Of a stretch of 25,710 bases of DNA, positions 22,673 through 25,710 are shown piece after piece. The DNA is from UBA1732 sp045114455. Its GTDB lineage: Bacteria; Verrucomicrobiota; Lentisphaeria; Victivallales; UBA1829. Under the pieces are notes generated by a model. It was not told the DNA's origin, made no database searches, and saw nothing but the letters and a program-made list of their open reading frames with translations. Where the stretch lies: positions 1 through 25,710 of the forward strand of contig JBGUKN010000104.1 in assembly GCA_045114455.1 (NCBI GenBank). The letters run 5' to 3'. Position numbers and translations under genes: made by a program. Numbering within the stretch: the stretch's first letter is position 1; every line of letters starts with the position of its first letter.

Positions 22673-25491
22673 ACTGGTTCCTGATCTGGCAGCCCGCGGC
22701 GTTCCTGCTCCTGCTGCCCCTGCTCGCGCTGTTCACGTTCCGCAGACTCCCGACCCGCATCCTGAACTTCCTCCGCGTCCTGCTCTACCTGATGGTCGCG
22801 GCGGCCGCGGCTGGCATCTCCATCCGCCTGCCCGAACGCGCCGGGACGCTCGTCGTGCTGGCCGACCGGAGCCGTTCCATGCCGGACGGTTCGCGGCAGG
22901 AAATGGATACGCTGATCCGCCGCCTGGAACGTTCCGCTCCCGCCGGCTCGAAGCTGAGCGTGATCTCGTTCGCGGGGTCGACCTTCGTGGAAAAACTCCC
23001 GGACTCCCCGGCGTTCAACGGGCTTCAGACCACCCCCGCCGACCCGCACGCCACGGACATTGCGGGCGCGATCGACGCCGCGCTGGAACTGATCCCCTCC
23101 GACGCCTCCGGGCGCATCCTGCTGCTGTCCGACGGCCTCCACACCACGGGCGATCCCGTTTCCGCGTCCGCATCAACCGCCGCCGCGCGGGGCGTCGCGG
23201 TCGATTTCCGCATGCTCACCCGCAGCACGGCCGACGACGCCGCAGTCCTCTCCGTCGACGCGCCCCTCCGCGCCGCGCCCGGCGTGATCTACACCGTCTC
23301 CGCCCGCCTGTACGCGCAGTCGCCCGGCCCAGCCGTCTGCCGCATCCGCAAGAACGGCGGCGCATGGCTCACGCGGGAAATCCATCTGCGCCGCGGCGTC
23401 ACGACCGTCTCCTGGCGCGACAAAACCGATTCGCCCGGCACGGCGAACTACGAAGTCGAGCTCGTGCTCCCGTCCGATGCGCCCGCCGATCCGGTCCCTG
23501 AGAACAACCGCGTCCGCCGCATCGTCTCCATCGAGGGGCGCAAGCCCGTGCTGCTCGTGACGGCGTCCCCCACGAAGAACCTCGCGCGCATCCTCCGCGA
23601 AGCCGGGCTGGACGTCCGCGTGATGGAGCCCTCCCCCGCCGCGCTCGCGCCCGAGGTGCTGGGCGGCGTCTCCGGCGTGATCTTCGAGAACGTAAAGGCG
23701 TCGTCATTTTCCATGGAATCGCTCGCCCGCCTGAAGGGGCTCGTCTCCGCGGGCTCGCTCGGGTTCATGATGACCGGCGGCAAATCCTCCTTCGCGCTCG
23801 GCGGCTACTACCGGAGCGAGATCGAGGACGTGCTCCCGGTCACGCTCGAACAGCGCAACGAGGTCCGCAAGGGCACAAACGCCGTCGTGGTGGTGCTGGA
23901 CCGCTCCGGCAGCATGAGCATGACCAATTCGCGCGGCATCACAAAGATGTCGCTTGCGAACACCGCCACGGTCGAGGTCCTGAACCTGCTGTCCGACTTC
24001 GACCATATCGGCGTGATCGCGGTCGACAGCGCGCCGCATACGGTCATCGGCCTGGCCCCGGTCGCAGACGTCCGAGGCCGCGCGAACAAGATCCGCGCCA
24101 TCGAGTCCATGGGCGGCGGCATCTTCACCTACACCGGCCTGAAAGCCGCGTTCGAGATGCTCACGAAATCCGACATTCCCTCGCGCCACATCATCCTCTT
24201 CGCCGACGCCTCCGACGCGGAGGAGCCCGGTTCCTACAAGGCCCTGCTCGACACCGCCGAATCCAACGGCATCACGGTCAGCGTGGTCGGCCTCGGCACC
24301 AAGTCGGACTGCGATGCGGCATTCCTCATGGACGTGGCGAAGCGCGGCAAGGGCCTCGCATACTTCACCGACAAGGCCGAGGAGCTCCCGCGCATCTTCG
24401 CCGAGGACACGTTCGTCATGGTCCGCAGCACGTTCCTGACCGACCCGGTCAAGGGCCTGCTCCAGCCCGCCGCGACAACGCTGCCCGGGTCCGGCAAGTT
24501 CTCGCGGACCTTCGACTTCAACGGCCTCAACCTCTGCTATCTGCGCCCCGGATGCGACGCCGTCCTCATCACCGACGACGAAGACCGCGCGCCCCTCGCC
24601 GCGACCGGGCTGTTCGGGCTCGGCCGAACCGTGGCGTTCTGCGCCGAAGCCGACGGACGCTACACGGGCCCGTTCGCGAAGGACCCCGGCGCCGCGCCGT
24701 TCCTGACCGCGCTCGTCACCTGGATGACCGCATCCGACGACGAGGGCGCGGACTACATGATCACGCAGGAAATACGGAACGGCAGCCACAGCGTCGCGCT
24801 TGAGCTCGACCCTGCGCGCACCTCCGATCCGTTCCGCAATACGCCCGTCCTCACGGCGGTCTTCTGTGACGATTCCGGCAGGACCGAAACGCGCAAGTAT
24901 CCGCTCGCGTGGGACGGCCCCGACCGTCTCGTCTCCGAGGTCCCGCTCCCCGGCGGAAACATCGTCCTCGGCTCCGTTCAGTGGGATAATTCGCGGCCGC
25001 ATCCGCTCGTGCCCGTCGAACTGCCGTATTCGCCCGAATTCACCCCGAACCAGACCTCCGGCCGCGAGCTCACCGAACTGCTCCGGGCAAGCGGCGGACG
25101 CGAACGCATCGCCATTGAGGAGACCTGGGACGACATCCCGAAGCGCCTCCGCGCGTTCCCGCTCACGCCGTTCTTCTGCCTCGCAGCAATCCTGCTGTTC
25201 CTGTTCGAGATCGCCGAACGCCGGTTCCTGCTCATCGGACGGTTCTTTGTCGTGAAGAAAAAGGAAAATGACGAGGAAAAGGCGTGTTCCGCCTCCGGTT
25301 CCGAGATAAAAACAGGTGTCAGGCTTCCCCGCAAACGCGGGAAAACGCCGCGCGCAGCCTCGAATGCAGCCCCGGCTTCCGGTTCTCAGGGGAATGATGC
25401 CAGGTCTGCCGCATCAGAACAGGAAACGCCTGCCGACCCGACGCCCGCGGACTCCATCTCCGCAGCGCTGAAGAGGGCCCGCCGGCACTGA
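22666..25491 (+). CDS. Large double-vWA membrane protein with glutamine amidotransferase-like region
   Basis: 941 residues. ATG 22666 is set by AAAGGAGG six bases upstream; the longer upstream frame is a shadow. Two N-terminal helices (about 7-25 and 34-53) are followed by vWA domain 1 with MIDAS D67-x-S69-x-S71 (ADRSRSM). A class I amidotransferase-like region then begins (KPVLLVTASPTKNLARILREAG; later GSLGFMMTGGKSSFALGGYY and the sequence LPV), and a second vWA domain with MIDAS D412-x-S414-x-S416 (LDRSGSM) is inserted before its remainder, a layout known for DUF1355-type proteins. A C-terminal helix (LTPFFCLAAILLFLFEIAE) and a basic, disordered cytoplasmic tail complete it. It is the last gene of the operon. 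It likely forms the periplasmic/membrane end of the MoxR system; no enzyme activity is implied by the amidotransferase-like fold. Confidence 0.9.
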   Translation: MLNWFLIWQPAAFLLLLPLLALFTFRRLPTRILNFLRVLLYLMVAAAAAGISIRLPERAGTLVVLADRSRSMPDGSRQEMDTLIRRLERSAPAGSKLSVISFAGSTFVEKLPDSPAFNGLQTTPADPHATDIAGAIDAALELIPSDASGRILLLSDGLHTTGDPVSASASTAAARGVAVDFRMLTRSTADDAAVLSVDAPLRAAPGVIYTVSARLYAQSPGPAVCRIRKNGGAWLTREIHLRRGVTTVSWRDKTDSPGTANYEVELVLPSDAPADPVPENNRVRRIVSIEGRKPVLLVTASPTKNLARILREAGLDVRVMEPSPAALAPEVLGGVSGVIFENVKASSFSMESLARLKGLVSAGSLGFMMTGGKSSFALGGYYRSEIEDVLPVTLEQRNEVRKGTNAVVVVLDRSGSMSMTNSRGITKMSLANTATVEVLNLLSDFDHIGVIAVDSAPHTVIGLAPVADVRGRANKIRAIESMGGGIFTYTGLKAAFEMLTKSDIPSRHIILFADASDAEEPGSYKALLDTAESNGITVSVVGLGTKSDCDAAFLMDVAKRGKGLAYFTDKAEELPRIFAEDTFVMVRSTFLTDPVKGLLQPAATTLPGSGKFSRTFDFNGLNLCYLRPGCDAVLITDDEDRAPLAATGLFGLGRTVAFCAEADGRYTGPFAKDPGAAPFLTALVTWMTASDDEGADYMITQEIRNGSHSVALELDPARTSDPFRNTPVLTAVFCDDSGRTETRKYPLAWDGPDRLVSEVPLPGGNIVLGSVQWDNSRPHPLVPVELPYSPEFTPNQTSGRELTELLRASGGRERIAIEETWDDIPKRLRAFPLTPFFCLAAILLFLFEIAERRFLLIGRFFVVKKKENDEEKACSASGSEIKTGVRLPRKRGKTPRAASNAAPASGSQGNDARSAASEQETPADPTPADSISAALKRARRH

Positions 25492-25710
25492 AACTGAGCT
25501 TCACAGTACGGGTGCGGACCAGCCGCCTTTGAGCATCAGTACGGGTGCACTGAGATTGGAGTCGGCACTGGTGTACGCCGCCACGCCTGGATGGGCGGCA
25601 GCGCCCGGGGGAGACTTGAGATCAAGACAAAAGATGGTGTGTCAAAAGTCAAGCGACTTTGAGAGATTTTTCTGAAAATCTTTATCGAATGGTCTCTGAT
25701 GAACGACGAT
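25492..25710. other. Non-coding tail after the operon with short repeats
   Basis: No convincing gene. The 12-mer CAGTACGGGTGC is present at 25504-25515 and 25537-25548. An inverted repeat GCCGCC (25577-25582) / GGCGGC (25594-25599) lies between. The base composition falls sharply after 25620. On the minus strand a 46-codon frame without a usable start ends at 25501 and encodes APVL twice; it could be the end of a decayed gene or a dispersed repeat. Confidence 0.5.
25645..25683 (+). terminator. Two AT-rich hairpins, possible operon terminator
   Basis: AAAGTC-AAGC-GACTTT (25645-25660) is followed by AGATTTT-TCTG-AAAATCT (25664-25681) and TT. They are about 155 bases after the last stop codon. 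The stems are AT-rich and the U-tract is short, so termination is uncertain. Confidence 0.35.

Noticed and set aside
1..25710. CRISPR arrays, tRNA/rRNA genes, insertion sequences
   Set aside because: No regularly spaced repeats, no tRNA-like cloverleaf and no transposase or integrase were seen; short repeats at 25504-25548 and 21947-22000 are isolated pairs.

Overview
The window is GC-rich and densely coding, with 17 coding regions and short intergenic gaps that carry well-formed sigma-70-type promoters (TTGAnn, 16-17 bp spacer, TATATT-like -10). An anaerobic or micro-aerophilic diderm of the PVC superphylum (Lentisphaerota/Kiritimatiellota-like) is the best guess. The basis is a reverse rubrerythrin with a PerR-like regulator, a KamA-type radical SAM enzyme, an autotransporter-type heptosyltransferase, and a large MoxR/DUF58/BatA/vWA cluster of the sort seen in planctomycete-like genomes. 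This is inference from gene content; no rRNA or other phylogenetic marker is present.

Layout. 1-477 (-): 5' part of a lysine 2,3-aminomutase-family gene cut by the window edge. 880-3494 (+): a BAHT-family heptosyltransferase and a GT2 glycosyltransferase in two frames joined at an A10 run that contains a perfect A-AAA-AAG slippery heptamer. The GT2 frame has no usable start codon, so a frameshifted 871-residue two-domain protein is likely. 3570-5287 (-): a ymdB-nadC pair. 5419-8401 (+): a UPF0104/LPG-synthase-type flippase-like membrane protein followed by a GT-C-like membrane glycosyltransferase. 8492-9608 (-): reverse rubrerythrin followed by a PerR-like Fur regulator, with two Fur-family-like 7-1-7 dyads on the promoter. 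9789-10580 (-): a DPM1-like GT2 that could supply polyprenyl-phosphate sugars to the GT-C enzyme.

10824-25491 (+): one long, tightly spaced and largely translationally coupled operon of nine genes. In order: a membrane-anchored coiled-coil protein, a MoxR AAA+ ATPase, a secreted/membrane 779-residue protein, an ABC ATPase, an ABC-2-like permease, a 572-residue polytopic protein, a DUF58 protein, a BatA-like vWA protein and a 941-residue double-vWA/amidotransferase-like protein. The architecture suggests a MoxR-driven envelope machine in which an AAA+ ATPase acts on several MIDAS (metal-binding) vWA partners and is genetically tied to an ABC transporter. The function is unknown and this is the most interesting system in the window, together with the frameshift fusion. 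The last 219 bases hold no convincing gene, only short repeats and hairpins.
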